A stretch of 64,000 bases of DNA from Citrobacter sp. Awk 4 (GTDB lineage Bacteria; Pseudomonadota; Gammaproteobacteria; Enterobacterales; Enterobacteriaceae), in contig NZ_JANEWG010000002.1 of the NCBI RefSeq assembly GCF_028069725.1, positions 1-64,000 of the forward strand. Reading direction: 5' to 3'. Shown here in pieces: positions 24,322-37,185 of the stretch. Numbering within the stretch: the first letter of the stretch is position 1; every line of letters starts with the position of its first letter. Position numbers and translations under genes: made by a program. Below the pieces are notes generated by a model. The model saw only the letters and a program-made list of their open reading frames with translations. It searched no databases and was not told the origin of the DNA.

Positions 24322-26417
24322 TGAAAAAAACACATCTGCTCAGCATCCTGGCGCTGGGCGTCAGCGTGGCGTGTCATGGCGAAACGTTTCCTGCCCCCAT
24401 TGGGCCGTCACAGTCTGATTTTGGCGGCGTGGGGCTTTTGCAAACGCCCACGGCGCGCATGGCGCGGGAAGGTGAGATGAGCCTGAATTATCGCGATAAC
24501 GATCAGTACCGCTACTACTCTGCCTCCGTGCAACTTTTCCCGTGGCTGGAAACTACGCTGCGCTACACCGACGTTCGTACCAAACAGTACAGCAGCGTGG
24601 AGTCATTTTCCGGCGATCAAACTTACAAAGACAAAGCCTTCGACGTGAAAGTCCGTTTGTGGGAAGAGAGCTACTGGATGCCGCAGGTGGCGGTCGGTGC
24701 GCGGGATATTGGCGGTACTGGCCTGTTTGATGCGGAATATATCGTCGCCAACAAAGCCTGGGGACCGTTTGATTTCTCGCTGGGTCTTGGCTGGGGCTAT
24801 CTGGGTACCAGCGGCAATGTGAGCAATCCATTTTGTTCCGTCAGCGACAAATATTGCGATCGCGATAACAGCTATAAACAGGCGGGTTCTGTTGATGGCA
24901 GCGAGATGTTCCACGGCCCGGCATCGCTGTTTGGCGGTGTGGAATACCAGACTCCCTGGCAACCGCTACGCCTGAAACTGGAATACGAAGGCAATAACTA
25001 TCAACAGGATTTTGCGGGCAAGCTGGAACAGAAAAGCAAGTTTAACGTCGGCGCCATTTATCGCGTTACCGATTGGGCCGACGTTAACCTCAGCTATGAG
25101 CGCGGCAACACGGTCATGTTTGGCGTCACGCTGCGCACCAACTTCAACGATCTGCGGCCAGCTTACAACGATAACGCCCGGCCAAAATACCAGCCAGAGC
25201 CACAGGATGCCGTCCTCCAGCACTCGGTGGTGGCGAACCAACTGACGTTGCTGAAATACAATGCCGGGCTGACGGATCCGAAAATTCAGGTGAAAGGCGA
25301 CACGCTGTATGTCACCGGCGAACAGGTGAAATACCGCGACTCCCGCGAAGGGATCGAACGCGCTAACCGGATCATCATGAACGATCTGCCGGAGGGGATC
25401 CGCACGATCCGGGTGACGGAAAATCGGCTCAATATGCCGCAGGTGACAACCGAAACCGAGGTTTCCAGCCTGAAGCGTCACCTGGAAGGCGAACCTCTGG
25501 GGCACGAAACCCCTCTGGCGCAAAAACGTGTAGAGCCGGTGGTGCCTGAGACGACCGAGCAGGGTTGGTATATCGATAAATCGCGTTTTGATTTCCACAT
25601 CGATCCGGTGTTGAACCAATCCATTGGCGGCCCGGAAAACTTCTATATGTATCAGCTGGGCGTGATGGGAACAGCGGATCTGTGGCTAACGGACCATCTG
25701 CTCACCACCGGCAGTCTGTTCGCGAATATCGCCAATAACTACGACAAATTTAACTACACCAATCCGCCAAACGACTCTCAGCTACCGCGTGTGCGTACCC
25801 ACGTGCGTGAATACGTCGAGAATGATATTTACGTCAATAATCTCCAGGCCAACTACTTCCAGTACCTGGGGAACGGTTTCTACGGGCAGGTTTACGGCGG
25901 TTATCTGGAGACCATGTTCGGCGGCGCAGGGGCTGAAGTGCTGTACCGTCCGGTAGATAGCAACTGGGCGGTGGGTCTGGATGCCAACTATGTGAAACAG
26001 CGTGACTGGCGTAGCGCGCAGGACATGATGAAGTTTACCGACTACAGCGTGAAGACCGGGCATTTAACGGCTTACTGGACGCCGCCGTTTGCCCAGGATG
26101 TGTTGGTGAAGGCGAGTGTCGGTCAGTATCTGGCGGGCGATAAAGGCGGCACGCTGGAAATTGCCAAACGCTTTGACAGCGGTGTGGTGGTGGGCGGTTA
26201 CGCGACCATCACCGATGTCTCGCCGGATGAGTATGGGGAAGGGGACTTCACCAAAGGCGTCTATATTTCCGTACCGTTGGATCTGTTCTCCTCCGGACCG
26301 ACCCGCAGTCGCGCGGCAATCGGCTGGACGCCGTTAACACGTGATGGCGGTCAGCAACTGGGTCGTAAGTTCCAGCTGTACAATATGACCAGCGATCGCA
26401 GCGTCAACTTCCGTTGA
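24321..26417 (+). CDS. yjbH: Outer-membrane exopolysaccharide protein YjbH (GfcD-like)
   Basis: 698 residues with a signal peptide ([20 protein letters not shown]) and a beta-strand-rich body ending in an aromatic strand with a C-terminal ...SDRSVNFR, typical of an outer-membrane barrel. It belongs to the YjbH/GfcD family, in which two beta-barrel domains flank a periplasmic section (here about residues 310-410, [23 protein letters not shown]...). Last gene of yjbEFGH, starting one base before the yjbG stop. A REP element follows. Confidence 0.93.
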   Translation: MKKTHLLSILALGVSVACHGETFPAPIGPSQSDFGGVGLLQTPTARMAREGEMSLNYRDNDQYRYYSASVQLFPWLETTLRYTDVRTKQYSSVESFSGDQTYKDKAFDVKVRLWEESYWMPQVAVGARDIGGTGLFDAEYIVANKAWGPFDFSLGLGWGYLGTSGNVSNPFCSVSDKYCDRDNSYKQAGSVDGSEMFHGPASLFGGVEYQTPWQPLRLKLEYEGNNYQQDFAGKLEQKSKFNVGAIYRVTDWADVNLSYERGNTVMFGVTLRTNFNDLRPAYNDNARPKYQPEPQDAVLQHSVVANQLTLLKYNAGLTDPKIQVKGDTLYVTGEQVKYRDSREGIERANRIIMNDLPEGIRTIRVTENRLNMPQVTTETEVSSLKRHLEGEPLGHETPLAQKRVEPVVPETTEQGWYIDKSRFDFHIDPVLNQSIGGPENFYMYQLGVMGTADLWLTDHLLTTGSLFANIANNYDKFNYTNPPNDSQLPRVRTHVREYVENDIYVNNLQANYFQYLGNGFYGQVYGGYLETMFGGAGAEVLYRPVDSNWAVGLDANYVKQRDWRSAQDMMKFTDYSVKTGHLTAYWTPPFAQDVLVKASVGQYLAGDKGGTLEIAKRFDSGVVVGGYATITDVSPDEYGEGDFTKGVYISVPLDLFSSGPTRSRAAIGWTPLTRDGGQQLGRKFQLYNMTSDRSVNFR

Positions 26418-26426
26418 TGGGGTTTT

Positions 26427-26493
26427 GCCGGATGGCGCTGCGCTTATCCGGCCTACGCTCCTGTAGGCCCGGTTGCGCAGTGCCACCGGGCGA
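26427..26493. repeat. Paired REP elements
   Basis: GCCGGATGGCGCTGCGCTTA ... CCGGTTGCGCAGTGCCACCGG between convergent yjbH and the acyltransferase gene. Confidence 0.88.
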
Positions 26494-26494
26494 T

Positions 26495-26947
26495 TTACAA
26501 ACGACGTAATAATTTTGCTGGATTGCCCGCGTACACCCCTTTCTCGGTAATGGATTTTGTCACCACGCTGCCTGCGCCAATCACGGCACCATCGCAGATG
26601 CTAACGGCCAGAATCGTTGCACCGCTGCCGATGGAAACCTCATTGCCAAGGGTAATCCGCCCCCAACTGTTGCGGTCGGTATTGGGTTTTCCTTCCCGAA
26701 ACATATCGTTGGCGAACATCACTCCGTGCCCGATAAAGCACCGGCTACCGACAGTGACATATTCGCAGATAAAGGTGTGCGACTGGATTTTGGTCTCTGC
26801 GCCAATCCGCGAGTTGGCCTGGATTTCAACGAAGGGGCCGACAAAGACGTTGTCACCGAGGGTGCAGTCGTAGAGGTTGGCGGGTTCATAAATCACCACA
26901 TTTTCGCCACAGATAACGTTACGAATGGTGGACTGTTTTAACTGCAT
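26495..26947 (-). CDS. Hexapeptide-repeat acyltransferase, orphan
   Basis: A 150-residue left-handed beta-helix transferase built from hexapeptide repeats (LGDNVFVGPFVEIQANSRIGAETKIQ; ITLGNEVSIGSGATILAVSICDGAVIGAGSVVTKSI), ending in the usual GVYAGNPAKLLRRL. The internal GHGVMFANDMFREGKPN is characteristic of sugar N-acetyltransferases of the WbpD/WlbB/QdtC type that act on nucleotide-linked amino sugars in O-antigen synthesis. No aminotransferase or dehydrogenase partner is nearby. It sits between yjbH and psiE, where E. coli K-12 as I recall has none, so a role with the Yjb polysaccharide is possible but unproven. Upstream ribosome site is weak (ACGGAAA). Confidence 0.75.
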   Translation of the reverse strand: MQLKQSTIRNVICGENVVIYEPANLYDCTLGDNVFVGPFVEIQANSRIGAETKIQSHTFICEYVTVGSRCFIGHGVMFANDMFREGKPNTDRNSWGRITLGNEVSIGSGATILAVSICDGAVIGAGSVVTKSITEKGVYAGNPAKLLRRL

Positions 26948-27034
26948 TTTTCATTTTCCGTTGAAATCGGTTGAAACAATGATGTTCGCCTGTTGACGCG
27001 ACATGAACAAAATATAAACAAAAAATGTAGATCT

Positions 27035-27057
27035 CTGTCACATTTTTGCGTTATACA
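27035..27057 (+). promoter_or_regulatory. Possible PhoB box upstream of psiE
   Basis: CTGTCACATTT followed by GCGTTATACA resembles two 11-bp PhoB repeats; the first half is good and the second poor. E. coli psiE is phosphate-starvation inducible. Confidence 0.4.
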
Positions 27058-27088
27058 GGAATCTCGCCACTGAGAATGAGGTGCTGTT

Positions 27089-27499
27089 ATGACGTCGCTA
27101 TCTCGTCCGCGTGTTGAGTTTATCTCCACTGTCTTACAGACCGTACTGAATCTTGGGCTGCTGAGCCTGGGTCTGATCCTGGTGGTCTTTCTTGGTAAAG
27201 AGACCCTGCATCTGATGGATGTGCTATTCGCGCCTGAGCAAACCAGCAAGTATGAGATGGTGGAAGGGCTGGTGGTCTATTTCCTCTATTTTGAGTTTAT
27301 CGCGCTGATTGTTAAGTATTTTCAGTCAGGCTTTCACTTTCCGCTGCGTTACTTTGTCTATATCGGGATCACGGCCATTGTGCGGTTGATCATCGTCGAT
27401 CACAAATCCCCGCTGGATGTCCTGATCTACTCGGCGGCGATCCTGCTGCTGGTGATCACTCTGTGGCTGTGTAATTCAAAACGACTAAAACGGGAATAA
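27089..27499 (+). CDS. psiE: Phosphate-starvation-inducible protein PsiE
   Basis: A 136-residue inner-membrane protein with four predicted transmembrane helices (about 18-40, 55-75, 83-100, 108-127) and the conserved [20 protein letters not shown] segment. It matches E. coli PsiE in length. Biochemical function is unknown; in E. coli it is induced by phosphate starvation through PhoB. The TAA stop is followed directly by the A-rich side of the malG terminator, so the two convergent units end within a few bases of each other. Confidence 0.95.
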   Translation: MTSLSRPRVEFISTVLQTVLNLGLLSLGLILVVFLGKETLHLMDVLFAPEQTSKYEMVEGLVVYFLYFEFIALIVKYFQSGFHFPLRYFVYIGITAIVRLIIVDHKSPLDVLIYSAAILLLVITLWLCNSKRLKRE

Positions 27500-27522
27500 A
27501 AAAAGGCGCTCCGTAGAGCGCC
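27498..27522 (-). terminator. malEFG operon terminator
   Basis: On the minus strand GGCGCTC TACG GAGCGCC is followed by seven T, about 105 bp after malG. It overlaps the psiE stop codon on the opposite strand. Confidence 0.88.
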
Positions 27523-27627
27523 AAATCACAGTCACAAGTAGGGATAACGTAAGTTGAGGGTTACAGTGGCTTGCCCGTTTCCGGGCGGGTTTAACACAGG
27601 TACTTCGATGAAACTTAGCGCCAGGCA

Positions 27628-28518
27628 TTAGCCTTTCACACCGCCTGCCGTCAGGCCGTTAACCAGCCAGCGCTGCGCCAGCAGGAACACGAGAGTGATT
27701 GGAATCGCAGACAGTACCGCAGCGGCGGCAAAGTCGCCCCACAGATAGTTTTGTGGGTTGAGATATTGCTGCATACCGACCGCCAGCGTGTAGCTATTCA
27801 CATCTCGTAGCAGCAGAGAGGCGACCGGCACTTCGGTGATGGCGGCGATAAACGACAGAATAAACACCACGGCCAGAATCGGTACGGAAAGTGGCAACAG
27901 CACCAGGCGGAAGGCCTGCCACGGGGTTGCGCCATCCAGCGCCGCCGCTTCTTCCAGCGAACCATCGATCGTTTCGAAATAACCCTTAATGGTCCACACG
28001 TGCAGCGCAATGCCGCCCAGATAGGCGAAGATAACGCCGCCGTGGGTATTCAAACCGATAAATGGAATGTACTGGCCAAGGCGGTCAAACAACGCGTACA
28101 ACGCCACCAGAGACAGCACCGCCGGGAACATCTGGAAAATCAGCATCCCTTTCAGCAGAGTCGCTTTGCCCGGGAAACGCATACGGGCAAAGGCGTAAGC
28201 ACAGGTGGTGGAGAGCGTGACGATGCCAATCGCGGTGATGCCCGCAATTTTCACTGAATTCCACAACCACAGCAGAACCGGGAAGGGGGGCGGTGTGACG
28301 CGACCATCAGCGTGTTCCACGCTGAAGCCCAACGCCAGCCGCCAGTGCTCCCAGGAGATGTTTTCCGGGATCAGGCTCCCGGTAGCGAAGTTCCCTTCGC
28401 GCAGTGAAATCGCGATAACCATCAGCAGCGGGAACATGATGGCCGCGATGAAGATCAGCAGCAGAAGATGCGTCGTGAAGAGACGCAGTTTCTGAGATTT
28501 CGGTTGTACCATAGCCAT
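27628..28518 (-). CDS. malG: Maltose ABC transporter permease MalG
   Basis: Inner-membrane permease subunit of MalFGK2. 296 residues from MAMVQPKSQ, matching E. coli; the three extra residues upstream are not needed. Six transmembrane helices and the EAA loop [23 protein letters not shown] that docks on MalK. The C-terminal [10 protein letters not shown] reaches toward the MalK nucleotide site in known structures and is unchanged. Third gene of malEFG. The malF-malG gap is 156 bp and holds a long palindromic repeat. Confidence 0.97.
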   Translation of the reverse strand: MAMVQPKSQKLRLFTTHLLLLIFIAAIMFPLLMVIAISLREGNFATGSLIPENISWEHWRLALGFSVEHADGRVTPPPFPVLLWLWNSVKIAGITAIGIVTLSTTCAYAFARMRFPGKATLLKGMLIFQMFPAVLSLVALYALFDRLGQYIPFIGLNTHGGVIFAYLGGIALHVWTIKGYFETIDGSLEEAAALDGATPWQAFRLVLLPLSVPILAVVFILSFIAAITEVPVASLLLRDVNSYTLAVGMQQYLNPQNYLWGDFAAAAVLSAIPITLVFLLAQRWLVNGLTAGGVKG

Positions 28519-28557
28519 AATTTTCATTACTCCTTAGCATCGCTCCAGGCTATTTTG

Positions 28558-28655
28558 CTTGCCATTTTGAACCCGGGCAGTGCTCAAAATCCTCACGTAC
28601 TACGTGTACGCTCCGGTTTTTCCGCGCAGTCCGAGTCCAAACTGGCTGCGCCAAT
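28558..28655. repeat. Long intergenic palindrome, copy B
   Basis: It aligns with copy A (12931-13030) in the same orientation: shared blocks TCACGTAC, GTGTACGCTCC, GCAGTCCG and CTGCGCC. Outer arms TTTGAAC/GTCCAAA pair with one mismatch even though their sequence differs from copy A, indicating that pairing is conserved. Located inside the malEFG operon between malF and malG. Confidence 0.72.
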
Positions 28656-28674
28656 AACGCCTGGTTAATCAGGC

Positions 28675-30219
28675 TTAATCAAACTTCATACGCGTGGCTT
28701 TCAGGTTCACAATCGCCAGCGCACCCACCAGCAGGAAGATCAGCGTGGCAATCGCCGCCGCCAGACCAAAGTCCTGGCCGCCGCCGCCTTCAAAGGCGAT
28801 GCGGTAGGTGTAGCTGACGAGCAGGTCGGTATACCCGGCTGGTGTGGTCGTGCCGAGTCGGTCCGGCCCCCCGTTGGTCAACAGTTGAATCAGTACGAAG
28901 TTGTTAAAGTTAAAGGCGAAGCTGGCGATCATCAGCGGCGTTAACGGCTTAATCAGCAGCGGCAGCGTAATCTTAAAGAAGTTCTGGAACGGGCCTGCGC
29001 CATCCATTGCCGAGGCTTCATACAGGTCGTCCGGAATCGCTTTCAACAACCCCATGCACAGGATCATCATGTACGGATAACCGAGCCAGGTGTTAACGAT
29101 GATAATCATCGAACGGGCAGTGGTCGGGTCGCTGAACCAGGCCGGTTTGACGCCAAACAGCGCGCTCAGCATCATGTTGATTTCACCAAAGCTCTGGTTG
29201 AACAAGCCTTTGAAAATCAGAATCGAGATAAACGACGGAACGGCGTAAGGCAAAATCAGCAGCACGCGGTAAATCGCTTTCCCTTTCAGCGCTTCCCATT
29301 GCACCAGGCACGCCAGTACCATGCCTACCGCCACGGTCAGCAGCACGGTGAGAACGGAGAACACCACCGTCCAGACGAAGATTGCGAAGAACGGTTTCTG
29401 GATCCCTTCATCGGTAAAGACGCGGGTGAAGTTCTTCCAGCCAATGGTCACGGTATAACCCGGACTCAGTTTCTGAGTATCCCAGCCACCGTCAGCATTG
29501 ATGGACTGGTAATAGCCAATGTCGTTATTCGCGCGGTATTTCACGCCGCTCTGGTTGTTCGTTAACGTACCGTCGTCAGCCAGCGAGTAGAGCGGTTGCG
29601 TGCCGGAGAACTGGCGCAGTGAGCTCATGACCACCTTGCTGTCATCGGGCAGAATGGCGGTTAACTGGGTCAGCGCCTGGCGGTTCTGAGTGATCACACG
29701 CAGATTCGCGCGTTCACCAGCAGGCAGGGCGTCGGTCTCTTTCAGTTGCAGCTTCTGCTCGCCGCCAAATTTAAAGGTGTCGGAGAGATAATTTTTACCG
29801 CTTTCACCGTCGGTGAGAGCCAGTTGCCACTCGTCACCCGCCGGATACAGTCCAAAATTGAAGGTTTTCCCTGCCTGATAAGAACGATCCATCAGGACTT
29901 GCTGAGCGCGTTCGAAGGAAAGCTGGTTGGTGCTACTGTAGTTGGTAAAGGCGATGGCGATGGTACAAATCAGCGGGAACAGAACAAACAGTCCCATACC
30001 GGCCATTCCCGGATAAACATAGCGCCATGCGTAGGCTTTACGATTGGCGAAAATATACAGGCCAGCTGAGCTTAAAATCAGCGTCATGATGGCGAACAGG
30101 TACTCCCCTTGTGCGTACATTAAAACTACAAGGTAACCCACCAGCAAGCCCAGCAGACCAATCACTGACCATTTCAGCGTGTCGCTTTGCCACCAATGTT
30201 TCTTTTTAATGACATCCAT
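28675..30219 (-). CDS. malF: Maltose ABC transporter permease MalF
   Basis: 514 residues, the E. coli length. Eight predicted transmembrane helices with the large periplasmic P2 loop between the third and fourth (about residues 93-275, containing LSFERAQQVLMDRSYQAG... and GWDTQKLSPGYTV) that contacts the maltose-binding protein. EAA motif YEASAMDGAGPFQNFFKITLPLL near residue 400. Together with MalG it forms the pore. Second gene of malEFG; a REP pair lies between malE and malF, as in E. coli. Confidence 0.97.
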   Translation of the reverse strand: MDVIKKKHWWQSDTLKWSVIGLLGLLVGYLVVLMYAQGEYLFAIMTLILSSAGLYIFANRKAYAWRYVYPGMAGMGLFVLFPLICTIAIAFTNYSSTNQLSFERAQQVLMDRSYQAGKTFNFGLYPAGDEWQLALTDGESGKNYLSDTFKFGGEQKLQLKETDALPAGERANLRVITQNRQALTQLTAILPDDSKVVMSSLRQFSGTQPLYSLADDGTLTNNQSGVKYRANNDIGYYQSINADGGWDTQKLSPGYTVTIGWKNFTRVFTDEGIQKPFFAIFVWTVVFSVLTVLLTVAVGMVLACLVQWEALKGKAIYRVLLILPYAVPSFISILIFKGLFNQSFGEINMMLSALFGVKPAWFSDPTTARSMIIIVNTWLGYPYMMILCMGLLKAIPDDLYEASAMDGAGPFQNFFKITLPLLIKPLTPLMIASFAFNFNNFVLIQLLTNGGPDRLGTTTPAGYTDLLVSYTYRIAFEGGGGQDFGLAAAIATLIFLLVGALAIVNLKATRMKFD

Positions 30220-30259
30220 GGGGATCTTCCTCTACAGCATTGAAATCTTGTGGCAAATG

Positions 30260-30334
30260 CGCCGGGTGGCGCTGCGCTTATCAGGCCTACAGCAAGTTGT
30301 AGGCCGGATAAGGCATTTATGCCGCCATCCGGCA
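30260..30334. repeat. Paired REP elements between malE and malF
   Basis: GCCGGGTGGCGCTGCGCTTA and the mirrored GGATAAGGCATTTATGCCGC-type unit. The E. coli malE-malF REP is known to stabilise upstream malE mRNA; the same is inferred here. Confidence 0.92.
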
Positions 30335-30348
30335 CATGCACTGCGGCA

Positions 30349-31910
<1,562 letters not shown>

Positions 31911-33020
31911 ATGGCGAGCGTACAGATGCGAAATGTAACGAAAGCCTGGGGTGACGTGGTGGTATCGAAAGATATCAATCTCGACATTCACGAAGGGGAA
32001 TTCGTGGTGTTTGTGGGACCGTCAGGCTGCGGTAAATCGACATTGCTACGTATGATCGCCGGACTCGAAACCATCACCAGCGGGGACCTGTATATCGGTG
32101 AAAACCGGATGAACGACATCCCGCCTGCCGAGCGTGGCGTCGGCATGGTATTCCAGTCTTATGCGCTCTATCCCCACCTTTCTGTTGCTGAAAATATGTC
32201 ATTTGGTCTCAAGCTGGCGGGCGCCAAAAAAGAGGTGATGAACCAACGCGTTAATCAGGTGGCGGAAGTGCTGCAACTGGCGCACCTGCTGGAACGTAAA
32301 CCGAAAGCACTCTCTGGCGGACAACGTCAGCGTGTGGCGATTGGCCGTACGCTGGTGGCTGAACCGCGCGTATTCCTGCTCGATGAACCCCTTTCCAACC
32401 TTGATGCCGCACTGCGTGTGCAGATGCGTATCGAAATCTCCCGTCTGCATAAACGGTTGGGTCGCACGATGATTTACGTCACCCACGATCAGGTCGAAGC
32501 GATGACGCTGGCAGACAAAATTGTCGTGCTGGACGCCGGGCGCGTCGCACAGGTCGGTAAACCGCTGGAGTTGTATCACTATCCGGCCGACCGCTTCGTG
32601 GCGGGTTTTATCGGTTCTCCGAAGATGAACTTCCTGCCGGTGAAAGTCACTGCGACGGCGATTGATCAGGTTCAGGTGGAGTTGCCGAATCACCAACACG
32701 TCTGGCTGCCAGTTGAAAGCCGCGATGTTCAGGTCGGCGCAAATATGTCTTTAGGTATTCGTCCGGAGCATCTGCTGCCCAGTGATATCGCCGATGTCAC
32801 CCTGGAAGGCGAGGTTCAGGTCGTCGAACAACTTGGTCACGAAACGCAAATTCATATCCAGATCCCCGCCATCCGTCAAAACCTGGTGTACCGCCAGAAT
32901 GACGTGGTGTTGGTAGAAGAGGGTGCCACATTCGCTATCGGCCTGCCGCCAGAGCGTTGCCATCTGTTCCGTGAGGATGGCACTGCATGTCGTCGGTTGC
33001 ATCAAGAGCCGGGCGTTTAA
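31911..33020 (+). CDS. malK: Maltose ABC transporter ATPase MalK
   Basis: ATPase subunit of MalFGK2 that also sequesters MalT and is the target of EIIA-Glc inducer exclusion. 369 residues (E. coli 371; two residues are missing in the LPNHQHVW loop). Walker [10 protein letters not shown] (about 36-44), Q-loop FQSYALYPH, signature [13 protein letters not shown], Walker [14 protein letters not shown] and switch His in YVTHDQ are intact. The C-terminal regulatory OB-type domain ([14 protein letters not shown]...) follows. First gene of malK-lamB-malM. Confidence 0.98.
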   Translation: MASVQMRNVTKAWGDVVVSKDINLDIHEGEFVVFVGPSGCGKSTLLRMIAGLETITSGDLYIGENRMNDIPPAERGVGMVFQSYALYPHLSVAENMSFGLKLAGAKKEVMNQRVNQVAEVLQLAHLLERKPKALSGGQRQRVAIGRTLVAEPRVFLLDEPLSNLDAALRVQMRIEISRLHKRLGRTMIYVTHDQVEAMTLADKIVVLDAGRVAQVGKPLELYHYPADRFVAGFIGSPKMNFLPVKVTATAIDQVQVELPNHQHVWLPVESRDVQVGANMSLGIRPEHLLPSDIADVTLEGEVQVVEQLGHETQIHIQIPAIRQNLVYRQNDVVLVEEGATFAIGLPPERCHLFREDGTACRRLHQEPGV

Positions 33021-34412
<1,392 letters not shown>

Positions 34413-34443
34413 TACATCGCTAATCTGACGTAAAGACCGAAAG

Positions 34444-34461
34444 AGGGGCGTAAGCCCCTCT
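34444..34461 (+). other. Hairpin between lamB and malM
   Basis: Perfect stem GAGGGGC/GCCCCTC with GTAA loop and no T run. It probably stabilises the 3' end of malK-lamB mRNA rather than ending transcription, since malM follows 65 bp later. Confidence 0.65.
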
Positions 34462-34525
34462 GTTCTGGAGTTTAGCGCGCTATTGCCTGGCCACCGCTGA
34501 ACCCACGCTATCTGAGGTGATAACA

Positions 34526-35479
34526 ATGAAAATGAAGAAAAGTCTCGTTGCCCTTTGTTTCTCTGCGGGGCTGCTCGCGAGTGTACCGGGTGTGACGCTG
34601 GCGGAAGTGAACTATGTTCCGCAAGACATTAGCGCTGCGCCTGCGATTCCGACCGCTGCGTTACAACAATTAACCTGGACGCCTGTCGACCAGAGCAAAA
34701 CGCAGTCCACACAACTTGCCACTGGCGGTCAACGCCTTGATGTCGCCGGTATTAGCGGTCCGGTTGCCGCCTATAGTGTACCGGCAAATATTGGTGAGCT
34801 GACCCTGACGCTAACCAGCGAAGTGAACAAGCAAACCAGCGTATTTGCGCCGAACGTTATTATTCTTGATCAGAACATGACGCCTTCTGCCTTCTTCCCC
34901 AGCAGCTATTTTACCTACCAGGAGCCTGGCGTGATGAGCGCGGATCGCCTGGAAGGGGTGATGCGTCTTACGCCTGCTTTGGGTCAGCAGAAGCTCTATG
35001 TTCTGGTCTTTACCACCGAAAAAGATCTCCAGCAGACTACGACGTTGCTTGATCCCGCTAAGGCATATGCAAAAGGCGTTGGTAACTCGGTTCCGGATAT
35101 CCCTGATCCCATTGCGCGCCATACCACCGACGGCCTGTTGAAACTGAAAGTGAAAACCAACAGCAGTTCCAGTGTGCTGGTGGGGCCGTTGTTTGGCTCT
35201 TCCGCTCCGGCTCCTGTTACCGTGGGCAACACGGCGGCGCCTGCGCCGACTTACGCTGCCCCTGCGGCGGTTGCAGCCACTCCAGTCGCCGCGCCAGCGC
35301 CGGCGAAGAAAAGTGAGCCAATGCTGAACGACACCGAAAGCTACTTCAACAAAGCCATCAAAGATGCCGTCGCCGCAGGTGACGTGGATAAAGCGCTGAA
35401 ACTGCTTGATGAAGCTGAACGCCTGGGGTCCACATCTGCCCGTTCCACCTTTATCAGCAGTGTAAAAGGCAAGGGGTAA
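34526..35479 (+). CDS. malM: Maltose operon periplasmic protein MalM
   Basis: 317 residues from the ATG at 34526 after TGAGGTG. Signal peptide MKMKKSLVALCFSAGLLASVPGVTLA. The main body is highly like E. coli MalM (306 residues). The difference is a longer Ala/Pro linker near residues 233-262 (TAAPAPTYAAPAAVAATPVA) before the C-terminal SEPMLNDTESYFNKAI helical region. Last gene of malK-lamB-malM. Its molecular function is unresolved. Confidence 0.95.
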   Translation: MKMKKSLVALCFSAGLLASVPGVTLAEVNYVPQDISAAPAIPTAALQQLTWTPVDQSKTQSTQLATGGQRLDVAGISGPVAAYSVPANIGELTLTLTSEVNKQTSVFAPNVIILDQNMTPSAFFPSSYFTYQEPGVMSADRLEGVMRLTPALGQQKLYVLVFTTEKDLQQTTTLLDPAKAYAKGVGNSVPDIPDPIARHTTDGLLKLKVKTNSSSSVLVGPLFGSSAPAPVTVGNTAAPAPTYAAPAAVAATPVAAPAPAKKSEPMLNDTESYFNKAIKDAVAAGDVDKALKLLDEAERLGSTSARSTFISSVKGKG

Positions 35480-35512
35480 CCGTCTCCCCGCATTGCTGAT
35501 TTTGCAACAACT

Positions 35513-35539
35513 GGTGCGTCTCCTGGCGCACCTTTTTTT
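35513..35539 (+). terminator. malK-lamB-malM terminator
   Basis: Stem GGTGCG/CGCACC followed by seven T, 34 bp after malM. Confidence 0.85.
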
Positions 35540-35659
35540 ATCATTCCATGCGAATTGTTACATTCCTGTTGCGCAACAGTTCACTTAATTATGTTTACGC
35601 CTCCCGTAATCTCTTTTCTGCGATACAATGCCCTCACGTTATGAACTGGAGAGTAAGGC

Positions 35660-36157
35660 ATGCCACACCCTGCGTTAACGCAACTGCGTGCGCTGCGCTA
35701 TTTTGACGCGATCCCTGCGCTGGACTCCCAACAACTGGACTGGTTGTTACTGGAAGATTCCATGACCAAACGTTTTGAGCAGCAGGGAAAACAGGTGAGC
35801 GTGACGTTGATACGGGAAGGATTTGTGGGCCAACATGACGTGGCGGAAGAACTGCCGCTATTGCCGACGGAATCCCGTTACTGGTTACGTGAAATTCTGT
35901 TATGCGCGGATGGTGAACCCTGGCTTGCCGGGCGCACCGTGGTGCCTGAGTCAACGTTGTGCGGCCCTGAGCTGGCTTTGCAAAATATGGGAAAAACCCC
36001 GCTAGGGCGTTACCTGTTTACATCGTCGACATTGACCCGAGATTTTATTGAGATTGGTCGCGATGCAGCGCTGTGGGGACGTCGTTCCCGTCTGCGGTTG
36101 AGCGGAAAGCCGTTCCTGCTGACAGAACTGTTTTTGCCTGCATCGCCGTTGTACTGA
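35660..36157 (+). CDS. ubiC: Chorismate lyase
   Basis: Converts chorismate to 4-hydroxybenzoate and pyruvate, the first step of ubiquinone synthesis. 165 residues, the E. coli length ([22 protein letters not shown]). Active-site segments are present: LIREGFV near residue 51-57, YWLREILL near 74-81 with the key arginine, the [10 protein letters not shown] stretch, and the C-terminal [12 protein letters not shown] with the conserved glutamate. Forms an operon with ubiA, which starts 11 bp later. A -10-like TACAAT lies about 35 bp upstream of the start. Confidence 0.97.
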   Translation: MPHPALTQLRALRYFDAIPALDSQQLDWLLLEDSMTKRFEQQGKQVSVTLIREGFVGQHDVAEELPLLPTESRYWLREILLCADGEPWLAGRTVVPESTLCGPELALQNMGKTPLGRYLFTSSTLTRDFIEIGRDAALWGRRSRLRLSGKPFLLTELFLPASPLY

Positions 36158-36168
36158 GAGGAAATGAT

Positions 36169-37041
36169 ATGGAGTGGAGTCTGACGCAGAATAAGCTACT
36201 GGCGTTTCACCGCTTGATGCGTACGGATAAGCCAATCGGCGCTTTACTGCTGCTCTGGCCAACGCTGTGGGCGCTGTGGGTGGCGACACCCGGAATGCCG
36301 CAATTATGGATATTGTTGGTGTTTGTGGCGGGCGTCTGGTTGATGCGCGCGGCGGGATGCGTAGTCAACGACTATGCCGATCGCAAATTTGACGGCCATG
36401 TGAAACGCACGGCGAACCGACCGTTGCCCAGTGGCGCCGTCACCGAGAAAGAAGCGCGGGTGCTTTTTGTGGTGCTGGTGCTCCTTGCTTTCTTATTGGT
36501 GTTGACGCTGAATACGATGACGATTCTGCTGTCAGTGGCCGCTCTGGCCCTGGCGTGGGTCTATCCTTTCATGAAGCGTTACACGCATTTACCGCAGGTG
36601 GTGCTGGGGGCGGCGTTTGGTTGGTCGATACCGATGGCGTTTGCCGCTGTCAGTGAGTCAGTGCCGCTGAGTTGCTGGTTAATGTTCCTTGCCAACATTC
36701 TTTGGGCTGTGGCTTACGATACGCAATATGCGATGGTGGATCGGGACGATGATCTGAAAATCGGCATTAAATCGACGGCTATTCTGTTCGGTCAGTATGA
36801 CAAGGTGATCATTGGCATCCTGCAGGTGGGGGTGTTGGCTCTGATGGCGCTGATTGGCTGGATGAACGGTCTGGGACTGGGGTATTACTGGTCTCTGCTG
36901 GTGGCAGGTGCTCTGTTCGTGTATCAACAAAAACTGATTGCGCACCGTGAACGCGAAGCCTGCTTTAAAGCCTTTATGAATAACAACTATGTTGGCCTGG
37001 TGCTGTTTCTGGGGCTGGCGATGAGTTACTGGCACTTCTGA
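36169..37041 (+). CDS. ubiA: 4-hydroxybenzoate octaprenyltransferase
   Basis: Membrane prenyltransferase that joins the octaprenyl chain to 4-hydroxybenzoate. 290 residues from the ATG at 36169 after AGAGGAAATG; a longer in-frame reading overlapping ubiC is not used. About eight to nine transmembrane helices. Both Asp-rich motifs that bind Mg-diphosphate are present: [18 protein letters not shown] (about 66-83) and [16 protein letters not shown] (about 187-202). Cotranscribed with ubiC and followed by REP units and a shared terminator with convergent plsB. Confidence 0.97.
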   Translation: MEWSLTQNKLLAFHRLMRTDKPIGALLLLWPTLWALWVATPGMPQLWILLVFVAGVWLMRAAGCVVNDYADRKFDGHVKRTANRPLPSGAVTEKEARVLFVVLVLLAFLLVLTLNTMTILLSVAALALAWVYPFMKRYTHLPQVVLGAAFGWSIPMAFAAVSESVPLSCWLMFLANILWAVAYDTQYAMVDRDDDLKIGIKSTAILFGQYDKVIIGILQVGVLALMALIGWMNGLGLGYYWSLLVAGALFVYQQKLIAHREREACFKAFMNNNYVGLVLFLGLAMSYWHF

Positions 37042-37055
37042 ATGTGTTCATGTTG

Positions 37056-37138
37056 GTCGGATAAGGCGTTTATGCCGCCATCCGGCAACGCGTGTAAATT
37101 CATTATTACCTGATGGCGCTATGCTTATCAGGCCTACA
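37056..37138. repeat. REP cluster between ubiA and plsB
   Basis: GGATAAGGCGTTTATGCCGC with CATCCGGC, then CCTGATGGCGCTATGCTTAT: two REP units in opposite orientation. Confidence 0.88.
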
Positions 37139-37154
37139 GGATACGCATAAAGAC

Positions 37155-37180
37155 AAAGCCGGTCATGCTGACCGGCTTTT
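37155..37180. terminator. Bidirectional terminator for ubiA and plsB
   Basis: Perfect stem AAGCCGGTCA/TGACCGGCTT with a TGC loop, A-rich before and TTTT after, so it can act for both convergent genes. It ends six bases from the plsB stop. Confidence 0.88.
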
Positions 37181-37185
37181 TAACA

